A stretch of DNA of 64,000 nucleotides from Streptococcus pseudoporcinus LQ 940-04 (GTDB lineage: Bacteria > Bacillota > Bacilli > Lactobacillales > Streptococcaceae): the NCBI RefSeq assembly GCF_000188035.1, contig NZ_AEUY02000005.1, positions 1,674,001-1,738,000 on the forward strand, written 5' to 3'. A program made the position numbers and the translations under genes. This document shows positions 30,523 to 39,370 of this stretch, piece after piece. The notes below the pieces were generated by a model that had not been told where the DNA came from, searched no databases, and saw nothing but the letters and a program-made list of their open reading frames with translations. Positions within the stretch are counted from its first letter, which is position 1. Each line of letters begins with the position of its first letter.

Positions 30523-31692
30523 ATGCAGGATCATCCACTCTTAGAAGCCTTGCATAGCTGTTTGAAATTACCCATTATTATTTTGAATCATGACTTAAAG
30601 CTGCTTAAGGCTTTTTTTCATGCTTCTTGCCAGCCTAGCCTGACCACTGACTTGCTGGACGAGCTGGCTTTGCTTCGCAACCGTAAGAGCTTATTGCCCT
30701 TTACCTTATTAACCGCCCCTTCTGGTTTAAGTTTAGCCCTTTACCCCTTTCAAGACTATTTCTTTTTATTTGGTCCCTTTCAGTTGGCTCAGAACCTGAC
30801 AAAACTCTCCAGCTTAGCCCAGACCTATCCCATCAATCAGAAATGTCTGGACCTTAAGATAGAGCTTGAGACTTACCAGGTCATAGAGACTAGCCACCTG
30901 CTCCATCTCATTCACTATTTCTTTACTGATGAGGTCCATTCCCTTAAGACTGAGCAGGCCCAGATAACCAACCAGATCCTGCTTGATATCCGTAAAGGCC
31001 TCTCTGAGAACCTCCTCCAAGACTATCCGTCAGAAGAAGAGGACCAGGGTTTTGACTTTGAGTTTGAACTCTTGGAAAGTATCAAAAAAGGCGACCTGCA
31101 AAAGGTTCGCCTCTTCCTGAGCCAAGATTTGACCCCCTCCTCCTATCATAAGAATCTACGCTCGGAGAAAAACTATTCCATTATCCTCTTTGAAAAGTTG
31201 TCGCAACTGGCTATCACGACCGGCGTTGATTACCACTATGCCCATCATTCACGTGACTATTACATCGACAAGTGTGAAGCCTGCCAAAAAACCTCGGAGG
31301 TGCTCCTGCTGAGAGAATCGGCCATTATCCTCTTTACCCAAAAGATTGGCCAGTTTAATAGCCATTCCTATCTGATCTCAAATATCCTCCACTACATTAA
31401 CCAAAATCTATCCAAAAAATTACTGATCGAAACCATTGCTAAGGAGTTTAATTTCAGTGAATCCAACATTCGTAAACTCTTTCGCAAGGAAATGGCCTGC
31501 TCTATTCAACAGTACATCAGTCGCAAGAAGATCGAAGAGGCCAAGATTCTCCTGCGCCAGCAAAACAGCGTCACTGACATCAGCAATAGCCTGGGTTATT
31601 CTGATGCTGCCCATTTCTCACGAAGCTTTAAGGCGATGGTCGGCATGTCACCCAAACAATTCCAAACGGCCCCTATCCGGGACATTATTTAA
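30523..31692 (+). CDS. AraC-family regulator, YSIRK surface-antigen regulator type, about 389 aa
   Basis: The C-terminal 100 residues are a two-HTH AraC DNA-binding domain (LLIETIAKEFNFSESNIRKLF ... SVTDISNSLGYSDAAHFSRSFK and MSPKQF). The N-terminal 280 residues are a sensing region of the kind found in regulators that sit beside YSIRK-signal surface proteins. Size and divergent position next to such a gene support this. The start is uncertain: AAAGGA (30505-30510) favours TTG 30520 or ATG 30523; the frame is open up to TTG 30454. Confidence 0.8.
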   Translation: MQDHPLLEALHSCLKLPIIILNHDLKLLKAFFHASCQPSLTTDLLDELALLRNRKSLLPFTLLTAPSGLSLALYPFQDYFFLFGPFQLAQNLTKLSSLAQTYPINQKCLDLKIELETYQVIETSHLLHLIHYFFTDEVHSLKTEQAQITNQILLDIRKGLSENLLQDYPSEEEDQGFDFEFELLESIKKGDLQKVRLFLSQDLTPSSYHKNLRSEKNYSIILFEKLSQLAITTGVDYHYAHHSRDYYIDKCEACQKTSEVLLLRESAIILFTQKIGQFNSHSYLISNILHYINQNLSKKLLIETIAKEFNFSESNIRKLFRKEMACSIQQYISRKKIEEAKILLRQQNSVTDISNSLGYSDAAHFSRSFKAMVGMSPKQFQTAPIRDII

Positions 31693-31698
31693 AGACAG

Positions 31699-31740
31699 AA
31701 AAAAGCACCAAGCTTACTAAAGTTAGCTCGGTGCTTTTTT
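31699..31740. terminator. Bidirectional terminator between AraC regulator and lplA
   Basis: AAAAAAGCACC...GGTGCTTTTTT long hairpin with inner pairs GAGCTAA/TTAG; T-runs on both strands. Confidence 0.85.
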
Positions 31741-31741
31741 C

Positions 31742-32731
31742 TTAAGCCACGATGGCTTTAGCCACTTCTTCAACCGTCATACCAGAGAAATACTGTCTGG
31801 TATCAATGGTTTGGAGTTTTTCAAGGATATCTTTATAGTCGTACTTGCTACCAATAAGGAGCTTCTCAATGTCTTGAACATCTTTAATCCCAAAGAAATC
31901 CCCATAAATTTTAATATTTTTAACGATGGAATTTTCAACATTGGCAAAGGTATTAATCTTACCAGCCGCATAGCGGACATTGCGCTCAATGGTGTATTCT
32001 GGAGCCTTACCATAGGTCCAGTCCCAACTACCAAACTGCTCATCAGCAGAGGCCTGAATCTTGGCCAATTCAGCTTCTGATAGGACATATTCAGTCATTT
32101 CTGGATAGGTTTCCTTCATTTTTTCGAGGATCTTATCGGAAAACTCTGTTACCGTGATTTTTTCTGGCAACTCGTCAAGAATGTTAGTGACACGTGCCCG
32201 AACAGACTTAATCCCTTTAGAAGCAATTTTATCCTTGCTGACTTTTAGGGCATCTCCAAGCACTGTCATATCAACGTCAAAGAGAAGACAGCCATGGTGC
32301 ATCATACGACCTTTGTAATAGGCTTGCGCATTACCACAGAACTTTTTCCCATTGATTTCAAGGTCATTACGGCCAGTAAACTCAGCCTTTACCCCAAGAT
32401 CAGCCAAGGTTTCAATAACCGGTTGTGAGAAGGTCTTGAAATCAAAGGCACCCTCAGCCGATTTGTTAGAAATAATGGTATAGTTGAGGTTGTTCAAATC
32501 ATGGTAGACCGCACCGCCCCCTGATAAACGGCGAACAACATGAATACCGTGCTGATCAGTGTATTCTTTGTTGATTTCCTGGATAGTGTTTTGGTGTTTA
32601 CCAATGATGATGGCTGGTTCGTTAATCCATAGGATAAAAATCTCATCTTCAGAAAGCAATTCTCTAAAAGCATAGGCTTCTAAAGCAATATTGTAGGCGG
32701 GATTATTACTTTTATTAACAATGTATTTCAT
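31742..32731 (-). CDS. lplA: Lipoate-protein ligase A
   Basis: Activates lipoate with ATP and transfers it to lipoyl domains. RRLSGGGAVYHDLNNLNYTII is the lipoate-binding RRxSGGGxVxHD motif, and GRNDLEINGKKFCGNAQ with the conserved Lys follows. The C-terminal LplA accessory domain is present (329 aa). AGGAG precedes the ATG. Its targets are probably the two lipoyl domains encoded just upstream in the pyruvate dehydrogenase operon (E2 and E3). Confidence 0.94.
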   Translation of the reverse strand: MKYIVNKSNNPAYNIALEAYAFRELLSEDEIFILWINEPAIIIGKHQNTIQEINKEYTDQHGIHVVRRLSGGGAVYHDLNNLNYTIISNKSAEGAFDFKTFSQPVIETLADLGVKAEFTGRNDLEINGKKFCGNAQAYYKGRMMHHGCLLFDVDMTVLGDALKVSKDKIASKGIKSVRARVTNILDELPEKITVTEFSDKILEKMKETYPEMTEYVLSEAELAKIQASADEQFGSWDWTYGKAPEYTIERNVRYAAGKINTFANVENSIVKNIKIYGDFFGIKDVQDIEKLLIGSKYDYKDILEKLQTIDTRQYFSGMTVEEVAKAIVA

Positions 32732-32793
32732 TTTTTTCTCCTGCTATGATAATCTTATGACTCTATCTATTTTAAGGCAAAGTAGGCCAAAAA

Positions 32794-32815
32794 ACAAGCC
32801 TTTGGCTTGTTTAGG
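32794..32815. terminator. Short terminator-like hairpin upstream of lplA
   Basis: AAACAAGCC-TTT-GGCTTGTTT. Lies between lplA and repeat copy A. Confidence 0.5.
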
Positions 32816-32827
32816 AACCTACCAGCC

Positions 32828-32874
32828 CACCTAAGCTGCTAAAGAAAAAAGTAAGGGCATAAAACCCTTACTTT
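32828..32874. repeat. Direct repeat copy A, containing a terminator
   Basis: About 47 bases starting CACCTAAGC and ending in the hairpin AGTAAGGG-CATAAAA-CCCTTACT plus T-run. Nearly identical to copy B at 33842-33887 (one substitution and one A-run length change). The two bracket a roughly 1-kb island. Copy A ends transcription of the 169-aa gene. Confidence 0.85.
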
Positions 32875-32908
32875 TTCTAGGGCATCAATGCCCCTTAGTC
32901 CTAGAAAC

Positions 32909-33418
32909 TTATATCCATGAAATAGCTGTCACTACAGTCTGACGGTACCTCTTATAAGGATTGTTTCTATTGACATGAAGCGTAGCTGGAATAAAATATC
33001 CTCGTTTTTTATCCTTTTTAAGACCGATAACCACTGTTTTCTTTTTATCATATTTATAAAAAACCACACTCAATTTCATTGTATTTCTACTTAGATCCTT
33101 TTCTAAAATACAAACCTTAAGCTTAGCAGCATAGAATATTTCATAAAGAAACTCATAATTTTGAATACGAGGTATGATATCAAAGTAGTTTTGATGTTTT
33201 TTATAATTTTCTAACACAAACTTATCACTTGCGACCGCTTCAATCCAAGTGGACGCTCGGTAGTCTGTCTTTAATTTATGTATCCCTAAAAGATGAAATA
33301 AATCATTTAAGGTAAAAGAGACGAGAAAAAAAGGCATTTGTTTATATCCCGTCTCAATCTTACATTTTTTACTATCGAAATTCAGATGATAATCCTGAAT
33401 GATTTCTTTTAGGTCCAC
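32909..33418 (-). CDS. Small toxin-like protein, possible PBECR4-type nuclease, 169 aa
   Basis: Basic cytosolic protein without signal or membrane segment. VSFTLNDLFHLLGIHKLK and the C-terminal VVIGLKKDKKRGYFIPATL resemble the PBECR4 family (a barnase/EndoU/colicin/RelE-like fold), from memory and not verified. The start is GTG at 33418 with no clear ribosome site; GGAAAG is 11 bases upstream. It lies just downstream of a terminated structured RNA with a strong promoter, so its expression would need read-through. Bounded by duplicated terminators. If not PBECR4 it is an unrecognised orphan. Confidence 0.6.
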   Translation of the reverse strand: MDLKEIIQDYHLNFDSKKCKIETGYKQMPFFLVSFTLNDLFHLLGIHKLKTDYRASTWIEAVASDKFVLENYKKHQNYFDIIPRIQNYEFLYEIFYAAKLKVCILEKDLSRNTMKLSVVFYKYDKKKTVVIGLKKDKKRGYFIPATLHVNRNNPYKRYRQTVVTAISWI

Positions 33419-33444
33419 AAGTAATATAACTTTCCATAAAAATA

Positions 33445-33648
33445 AAAAAGCACGGGCTGGATATCCTCCAGCCGAGGCTAACGATTAGAATGACAACTTC
33501 TAACTCCCTATCTTGTGCTTCTTAGGCTAATCGCAAGGGAACAATTATTAAGCTTTGCCAAGCCACACGATGTGCTTCAGTCGTGCGTCTGTGTCACCAC
33601 AGATAGTCAGATATAACGAACGAAAGGGGGTTAATTATCCAATTCATT
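33445..33648 (-). ncRNA. Candidate structured RNA, about 204 nt, with its own promoter and terminator
   Basis: No open frame. On the minus strand the predicted transcript holds several clean hairpins: TCTGTG-GTGA-CACAGA with a GNRA loop (33596-33611), CACGA/TCGTG (33568-33587), TTAGAA/TTCTAA, and GGCTGGA-GGATA-TCCAGCC. An outer AAGCAC...GTGCTT pairing closes the last two hairpins directly before TTTTTTATTTTT. It ends about 27 bases before the 169-aa gene. I do not recognise the family; no obvious tandem repeats are present. Confidence 0.6.
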
Positions 33649-33655
33649 CATCACC

Positions 33656-33684
33656 ATTATCACATGTCTTACTTTTTTTGTCAA
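33656..33684 (-). promoter_or_regulatory. Strong promoter of the structured RNA
   Basis: Minus strand TTGACA (33679-33684), exact 17-bp spacer, GATAAT (33656-33661) with extended TGT. Start predicted near 33648. Confidence 0.75.
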
Positions 33685-33841
33685 CTCTAAAGAAATGATC
33701 AAAAACTGCCATTGAGGTGAGAGATCACTTGGATTCACTGCCAAAGACACTCTTATTTCAAAAGAAAGAAGAGAATCAGGATCTAAGAGGTCTAACCGTG
33801 ATTGGGCCAAAGATAAGGCCTTTTACCAGTTCACCTCTTCT
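33685..33841. other. Gene-free upstream end of the island
   Basis: No open frame worth reporting. A small hairpin GGCC-AAAGATAA-GGCC followed by TTTT (near 33806-33825) reads as a weak plus-strand terminator. Confidence 0.4.
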
Positions 33842-33887
33842 CACCTAAGCAGCTAAAGAAAAAGTAAGGGCATAAAACCCTTACTTT
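33842..33887. repeat. Direct repeat copy B: terminator of the pyruvate dehydrogenase operon
   Basis: Same element as copy A (32828-32874): CACCTAAGC-GCTAAAG-A-run and the AAGTAAGGG/CCCTTACTT hairpin. It lies about 30 bases after the E3 stop and is probably the original operon terminator. Confidence 0.85.
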
Positions 33888-33917
33888 GTTAGCGCTTTGC
33901 AGGCTAACATGGCCTGC

Positions 33918-35678
33918 TTATTTTCTTTTTGGTGGGTTATGGATAGCTTCACCTAAAACGTCAGCAAAGGCTTCGTACATCACTTCTGAGAAGGTTGGGT
34001 GACCATGGATAGACAATAACAACTCGTCAACGGTTAATTCTGCTTCCATGATGGTTGCTGCTTCGTTGATCATCTCTGCTGCGGCAGGACCAATGATATG
34101 AACACCTAGGATTTCATGGAATTTAGCATCAGCGATCACTTTAACGAAACCATGTGCTTCGTTTGAAGCAATGGCACGTCCATTACCTGTGAAGCTGTTA
34201 CGTCCTACTAGGATATCTCCATATTTAGCACGGGCATCTTCTTCAGTGATACCAACCATAGCCACTTCTGGGTGTGTGTAGACAGCCGCTGGTGTGAACT
34301 CAAGGTTAGCTTTACGGACATTACCGTGCATAGCGTTTTCTGCTGCGACTTCACCCATACGGTAAGCAGCGTGTGCCAGCATCTTAGTGCCGTTAACGTC
34401 ACCTGGGGCATAGATACCAGGGATAGATGTTTCTTGATAAGCATTAACTTTGATACGGTTACGGTCCATCTCAAGGTTAAGGTTTTCAAGTCCGTTCATT
34501 TGTGGCACACGTCCGATAGAAAGGAGGGCTTTTTCAGCAACAACTTCTTCACCATTGTTAAGTTTCAAGGTCAATTGGTTGTTTGCTTCGACGATTTCAG
34601 AAACTCCAACTGATGTTTTGATCTTCATGCCTTTTTTGGTTAGGATTTTTTGCAATTCAGTAGATACTTCTTTATCCATAGCAGGGATAATGCGGTCTGC
34701 CATTTCGATAACGGTAACGTCTACGCCGTATGAAGCCCAAACAAGACCAAGTTCGATACCTACGACACCACCACCCATAACAGCAAGTGATTTTGGCATT
34801 TCACGTAGATCAAGGATATCATCTGAGGTTAAAACAAGCTTAGAATCAATCCCTGGAATGTTGATGCGAGACACTTTAGAACCTGTCGCAAGGATAATGT
34901 TGCGACCTTTGATGGTTTCAGAACCGATGCTTACCGTTTTATCTGGGTTAACTTGACCAAGGCCATTAAAGATGGTTACTTTGTTAGCTTTAAGGAGACC
35001 TTTGACACCACCTGTTAGGGTTTTAACAACAGAGTTTTTGAACTCAACTGTTTTATCCATGTCGATGGTGTAGTTTGTTGATGCCAGGTTGATTCCGCGA
35101 CCAGCTGCAATTTTCAAGCCATCAAGGATTTCCGCATTTTTGAGGTAGGTTTTAGTAGGGATACAACCAACGTTTAAGCAGGTACCACCAAATTCAGTTT
35201 TTTCAACGATAGCGACTTTTCCGCCTAGTTGCGCACCACGGATAGCAGCATAGTAGCCAGCAGGTCCACCACCAATAACCACAATGTCATATTCGTTATC
35301 AGCAAGTGGTGCCTTATCTGCTTTAGCTGCAGGGGCGTCTGATTGAGCAGGTGCTTTTGGTACTTCAAGACCAGCTGCTTCAAGGTCAGCTGTCGCTTTT
35401 TCAGCTGAAGCACTTGATGAGCCTTCTTGGATTTCTTCGCCTTCTGCACCGATGTAACCAATCACTTCTGTGACAGGAACAACATCGCCAGCTTGACGAA
35501 CAATTTTTAAGAGAACACCCGCATCTTCTGCTTCGATTTCCATATTGGTTTTGTCTGAGTTGATTTCTAGTAAAATGTCACCTTCTTTAACAGTGTCACC
35601 TTCTTGTTTTTTCCACTCGATGATTTCGCCTTCTTGCATGTCTACACCGAGTTTTGGCATAATAATTTCAACAGCCAT
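33918..35678 (-). CDS. Dihydrolipoamide dehydrogenase (E3) with N-terminal lipoyl domain, 586 aa
   Basis: Reoxidises dihydrolipoyl groups with NAD+ as E3 of the pyruvate (or acetoin-type) dehydrogenase complex. Residues 1-80 are a lipoyl domain (Lys in SDKTNMEIE). An acidic/Ala linker follows, then the flavoprotein: VIGGGPAGYYAAIRGAQLG (FAD), the redox disulfide GGTCLNVGCIPTK, a second NAD fold, and the active His in IHGHPTFSE. Fusion of a lipoyl domain to E3 is known in streptococci. Its lipoyl domain is almost identical to that of the neighbouring E2. Last gene of the four-gene operon. Confidence 0.95.
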   Translation of the reverse strand: MAVEIIMPKLGVDMQEGEIIEWKKQEGDTVKEGDILLEINSDKTNMEIEAEDAGVLLKIVRQAGDVVPVTEVIGYIGAEGEEIQEGSSSASAEKATADLEAAGLEVPKAPAQSDAPAAKADKAPLADNEYDIVVIGGGPAGYYAAIRGAQLGGKVAIVEKTEFGGTCLNVGCIPTKTYLKNAEILDGLKIAAGRGINLASTNYTIDMDKTVEFKNSVVKTLTGGVKGLLKANKVTIFNGLGQVNPDKTVSIGSETIKGRNIILATGSKVSRINIPGIDSKLVLTSDDILDLREMPKSLAVMGGGVVGIELGLVWASYGVDVTVIEMADRIIPAMDKEVSTELQKILTKKGMKIKTSVGVSEIVEANNQLTLKLNNGEEVVAEKALLSIGRVPQMNGLENLNLEMDRNRIKVNAYQETSIPGIYAPGDVNGTKMLAHAAYRMGEVAAENAMHGNVRKANLEFTPAAVYTHPEVAMVGITEEDARAKYGDILVGRNSFTGNGRAIASNEAHGFVKVIADAKFHEILGVHIIGPAAAEMINEAATIMEAELTVDELLLSIHGHPTFSEVMYEAFADVLGEAIHNPPKRK

Positions 35679-35777
35679 TCTTTTCTCCTTTTATTAACTC
35701 CTACAAAGGGACTGGTCCCTTTATATGCTTATATCATTATAACCTTTATTGCCTAAACTGACTATCTCATGTCACCA

Positions 35778-37184
35778 TTAGATCAAAAGTCCAAATGGGT
35801 TTTCCATCAAGTTCTTAAGATCAACCATGAATTTAGCACCATTCATACCATCAACGATGCGGTGGTCAATTGTTAAGCACATAGCCATGATTGGACGCGC
35901 CACAATCTCACCATCAACAACTGTTGGTGTCGGAATAGTTGCACCCACTCCTAAGATGGCTGAGTTTGGTTGGTTGATAATTGGGTTAAATGTTTTGGTT
36001 CCAAACATTCCTAAGTTGGTAATTGAGAAGGTAGAACCTGACATTTCAGCTGCTTTTAACTTACCAGCTTGCGTTTTCTTGATGACATCTTTAGAGGCTA
36101 CCACAAATTCTGCTAGTGTCATTTTATCAGCGTTATGAACAACTGGCACAATGAGACCATCGTCTAAGCCCACTGCGATACCAATATTGACAAATTTGTG
36201 CAATTCAATCTCTTGGGCATCGTTGATCAATGAAGCATTCATGTAACGGTGTTCAGGTTTCATCAAGGTTTTAACAACGGCCATACCAATCAAGTCGGTG
36301 AAGGATACTTTAAGACCTGTTTTTTCCATAATTGGATCAATCAGTTTCTTACGAAGCGCCATCATTTCTGTCATGTCAATATCATAGTTGAGGGTAAATG
36401 ACGGAGCTGTCAGGTAAGAATTTGTCATACCTTTAGAGATGGCTTTACGCATTGCTGACATCTTGATGATTTCAACGCCTTCAGGGAGATCTGCTTTTGG
36501 TTTTTCAGCCACAGCTGATTTTGCAGCAGGTGCCTGAGCAGGTTTGGCAGCTTCTGTGAGGGCAAGGATATCTTCTTTCATGACTTTGCCTCTAAAGCCA
36601 CTGCCTTTAACACTTGCTAAATCAATACCAGCGTCGGCGGCCATTTTACGGGCCAATGGTGACGCTTTAGGTTGAGCATTTTTGAAGTTTTCAACGTCGC
36701 CAAGGTGCACACGGCCTTTTGGTCCTGAACCAGGAACTTGACCTAGGCTTAGGCCCATCTCTCTTGCAGCTTTACGAGCGGCAGGTGTGGCACGGACATG
36801 AGCATCGTCGCCTTGTGGTGCTGCTGTTGCTGGTACTTCAACTGCTGGACGTTCAACAGCTTCTTTTGGAGCTACTGTTGGGGCAGCATCTGCTGAATGT
36901 GGGGCAGGAATTTCGGTTGCTTTTTCACTTGAAGCAATCGTTTCCCCTTCTGCTCCGATGTAGCCGATAACTTCTGTAACAGGGACAAGATCACCTTCGT
37001 GACGAAGGATTTTTAAGAGAACACCTGCATCTTCTGCTTCGATTTCCATATTGGTTTTGTCTGAATTAATTTCAAGAAGAATATCACCTTCATTGACGGT
37101 ATCACCTTCTTGTTTTTTCCACTCGATGATTTCGCCTTCTTGCATATCAACACCGAGTTTTGGCATAATGATTTCGACAGCCAT
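35778..37184 (-). CDS. Dihydrolipoamide acetyltransferase (E2), 468 aa
   Basis: Core of the complex; transfers acetyl groups to CoA. Order: one lipoyl domain (residues 1-80, SDKTNMEIE), Ala/Pro linker, two peripheral-subunit-binding segments (RATPAARKAAREMGLSL and ASPLARKMAADAGIDL), then the catalytic domain ending CLTIDHRIVDGMNGAKF, whose His and Asp are the active-site residues. Complete. About 120 bases separate it from the E1-beta gene and about 100 from E3; same strand. Confidence 0.95.
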   Translation of the reverse strand: MAVEIIMPKLGVDMQEGEIIEWKKQEGDTVNEGDILLEINSDKTNMEIEAEDAGVLLKILRHEGDLVPVTEVIGYIGAEGETIASSEKATEIPAPHSADAAPTVAPKEAVERPAVEVPATAAPQGDDAHVRATPAARKAAREMGLSLGQVPGSGPKGRVHLGDVENFKNAQPKASPLARKMAADAGIDLASVKGSGFRGKVMKEDILALTEAAKPAQAPAAKSAVAEKPKADLPEGVEIIKMSAMRKAISKGMTNSYLTAPSFTLNYDIDMTEMMALRKKLIDPIMEKTGLKVSFTDLIGMAVVKTLMKPEHRYMNASLINDAQEIELHKFVNIGIAVGLDDGLIVPVVHNADKMTLAEFVVASKDVIKKTQAGKLKAAEMSGSTFSITNLGMFGTKTFNPIINQPNSAILGVGATIPTPTVVDGEIVARPIMAMCLTIDHRIVDGMNGAKFMVDLKNLMENPFGLLI

Positions 37185-37302
37185 AATTTTCCTTTCGTTT
37201 TCTCTTTTCTAAAAATAGTCAGTGACCCTTGATCGTCCGCTACTATTTTTATCAACGAAACAGACTGAAGGAAGCCTCAGATTTGAGACTTCTTTCCTTT
37301 GT

Positions 37303-38304
37303 CTATTCGTTACCGTTTTTAGCCATTTTATGAATAGCTGCTTTAATTTTTTCAACATCTGGTAAGATAGCTTGTTCTAATACACGTGCGTAAGGAACTG
37401 GCACATCTTCACTTGCTAAACGAACAATTGGATGGTCAAGATAATCAAATGCTTCACTTTCTGTAATCATGGTTGCAATCTCACCAGTATAGCCACCAGT
37501 TTTGTAGGCGTCATTGACTAACATCACTTTACCTGTTTTCTTAACAGATTCAATGATTAATTCTTTATCAAGTGGCACTAGGGTACGTGGGTCAAGAACT
37601 TCCACATTGATACCATCTTCAGCAACTTCTTCAGCAGCTTGAAGGACGCGTTCTAACATACGGCCATATGAGATGATGGTTAAGTCTGTTCCTTCACGTT
37701 TGATTTCCCCTTTACCTAATGGAATATAGAAATCTGGATCTTGGTTAACTTCTTCTTTTTTACCATAAAGGGCTTTTGGTTCCATAAAGATAACGATATT
37801 GTTATCTTGGATAGCAGATTTTAGAAGACCTTTTGCATCGTTGGCATTACCTGGTGCCACCACTTTGATTCCTGGAATGTGTGTCATCCAAGCTTCAAGG
37901 GATTGTGAGTGCTGTGCTGCTGATCCGATACCTGACCCTGATGCGACACGGAAGGTTACCGGTGTTTTCAAACCACCACCAAACATGTAGTTATTTTTAG
38001 CACCATTGTTAACGATAGCGTCCATCATGATTGTCAAGAAGTCCATGAAGGTTACGTCAACGATTGGACGAAGACCAGTAATGGCAGAACCGATAGCTGC
38101 ACCTGAGATAGCTGCTTCTGAGATTGGGGTATCTTTAACACGTTTTGCTCCGAATTCTTCAATCATTCCGACTGATGTTCCGAAGTCTCCACCATAGACA
38201 CCCACATCTTCACCCATAAGGTAGATATTTTCATCTTTGCGCATTTCTTCTGTCATGGCAAGATTTACGGCTTCACGCAAAGCCATTAATTTTGTTTCAC
38301 TCAT
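37303..38304 (-). CDS. Pyruvate/acetoin dehydrogenase E1 component, beta subunit, 333 aa
   Basis: With the alpha subunit forms the thiamine-diphosphate-dependent decarboxylase. MALREAVNLAMTEEMRKD and LMGEDVGVYGGDFGTS are the typical start, with the Glu that activates ThDP; VLDPRTLVPLD and VNDAYKTGGYTGEIA are conserved. Full length. In streptococci the operon is labelled acoABCL or pdhABCD; which keto acid is used cannot be told from sequence. Confidence 0.94.
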   Translation of the reverse strand: MSETKLMALREAVNLAMTEEMRKDENIYLMGEDVGVYGGDFGTSVGMIEEFGAKRVKDTPISEAAISGAAIGSAITGLRPIVDVTFMDFLTIMMDAIVNNGAKNNYMFGGGLKTPVTFRVASGSGIGSAAQHSQSLEAWMTHIPGIKVVAPGNANDAKGLLKSAIQDNNIVIFMEPKALYGKKEEVNQDPDFYIPLGKGEIKREGTDLTIISYGRMLERVLQAAEEVAEDGINVEVLDPRTLVPLDKELIIESVKKTGKVMLVNDAYKTGGYTGEIATMITESEAFDYLDHPIVRLASEDVPVPYARVLEQAILPDVEKIKAAIHKMAKNGNE

Positions 38305-38370
38305 TATTTACTCCTAGTTTTAATCGTATTTCTGTTAGTTTTTGGCAACTAATAACGGCTAAATCCGAAC

Positions 38371-39339
38371 TTAGTCAACCCAAATATCTTCGTAGGCAAC
38401 TGAAAGTTCTGGGTCTGGACTGTTTTGAGCATATTCATAAGCATCGTCAATTTCTTGTTTTACTTGTGCTTGAATAGCATCCAATTCTTCATCAGTGGCG
38501 ATACCTTCTTTTGTGAGGTAAGCTCTGTATTTAAGCATTGGATCTTTTTCTTTCCAAGAAGCAACTTCTTCTTTTGTACGGTACTTACCTGCATCGGCAG
38601 TTGAATGTCCAAACCAACGGTAAGATTCTACTTCAACGATTGCAGGTCCATTGCCACCACGGACATGTTTAACTGCTTGATCCATTGTTTCATAAACAGC
38701 CATTAAGTCGTTACCGTCTTCACAATAAAAACCAGGAATGCCATAAGCTTCCGCACGTGTGTATAGGTGAGGTGTGTTTGTTGCATTGTTAATGTTCATT
38801 GAGATACCGTAACGGTTGTTGATAATGAAGAAAATAACTGGTAGTTTCCATGTTGCTGCCATGTTCACAGACTCGTGGAAAGACCCTTCGTTTGTTGCAC
38901 CGTCACCTGAGAAGGCAACAACAATGTTATTTGTCCCTTTATATTGTTGTGTTAAGGCAGCACCTACTGCTAGGGCGTAGCCACCACCAACGATACCGTT
39001 AGTTCCGTAGTTTCCTTTTTCAAAGTCAGCTAAGTGCATTGAGCCACCGCGTCCTTTAGAAACACCTGTTGCTTTACCAGCTAACTCAGCCATCATTTTG
39101 TTCAAATCCATGTCTTTAGCAATTGATTGCCCATGTCCACGGTGATTTGAGAAAATAATATCATCATAAGTTAAATGTGCGACTGCACCAACATTGGCCG
39201 CTTCTTCACCTACTGAGAAGTGAGTCATCCCTTGTACAAAACCCCGACGTACAAGTTTGTTAATACGTGAATCGAATTCACGGATACGTTCCATTTTTAA
39301 AAACATATCCAAATGTTGTTCTCTAGAAACTGTTACCAT
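38371..39339 (-). CDS. Pyruvate/acetoin dehydrogenase E1 component, alpha subunit, 322 aa
   Basis: Binds thiamine diphosphate: GDGATNEGSFHESVNMAATWKLPVIFFIINN is the GDG-N motif. The phosphorylation-loop-like RWFGHSTADAGKYR is present. Start MVTVSREQ at 39339 is chosen because GGAGG lies 6 bases upstream; an ATG four codons earlier has no site. First gene of the operon, behind a promoter with a possible catabolite site. Confidence 0.94.
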   Translation of the reverse strand: MVTVSREQHLDMFLKMERIREFDSRINKLVRRGFVQGMTHFSVGEEAANVGAVAHLTYDDIIFSNHRGHGQSIAKDMDLNKMMAELAGKATGVSKGRGGSMHLADFEKGNYGTNGIVGGGYALAVGAALTQQYKGTNNIVVAFSGDGATNEGSFHESVNMAATWKLPVIFFIINNRYGISMNINNATNTPHLYTRAEAYGIPGFYCEDGNDLMAVYETMDQAVKHVRGGNGPAIVEVESYRWFGHSTADAGKYRTKEEVASWKEKDPMLKYRAYLTKEGIATDEELDAIQAQVKQEIDDAYEYAQNSPDPELSVAYEDIWVD

Positions 39340-39370
39340 TTTGGCCTCCATTTTTTCATTTTACCATTCA

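Noticed and set aside
33445-33648. 6S RNA, SRP RNA or a T-box as identity for the structured RNA
   Set aside because: Its 5' and 3' ends do not pair as in 6S RNA, the SRP GGAA-loop motif is missing, and there is no T-box sequence.
34272-34956. Two plus-strand frames over the E3 gene
   Set aside because: Shadows of lpdA codons.
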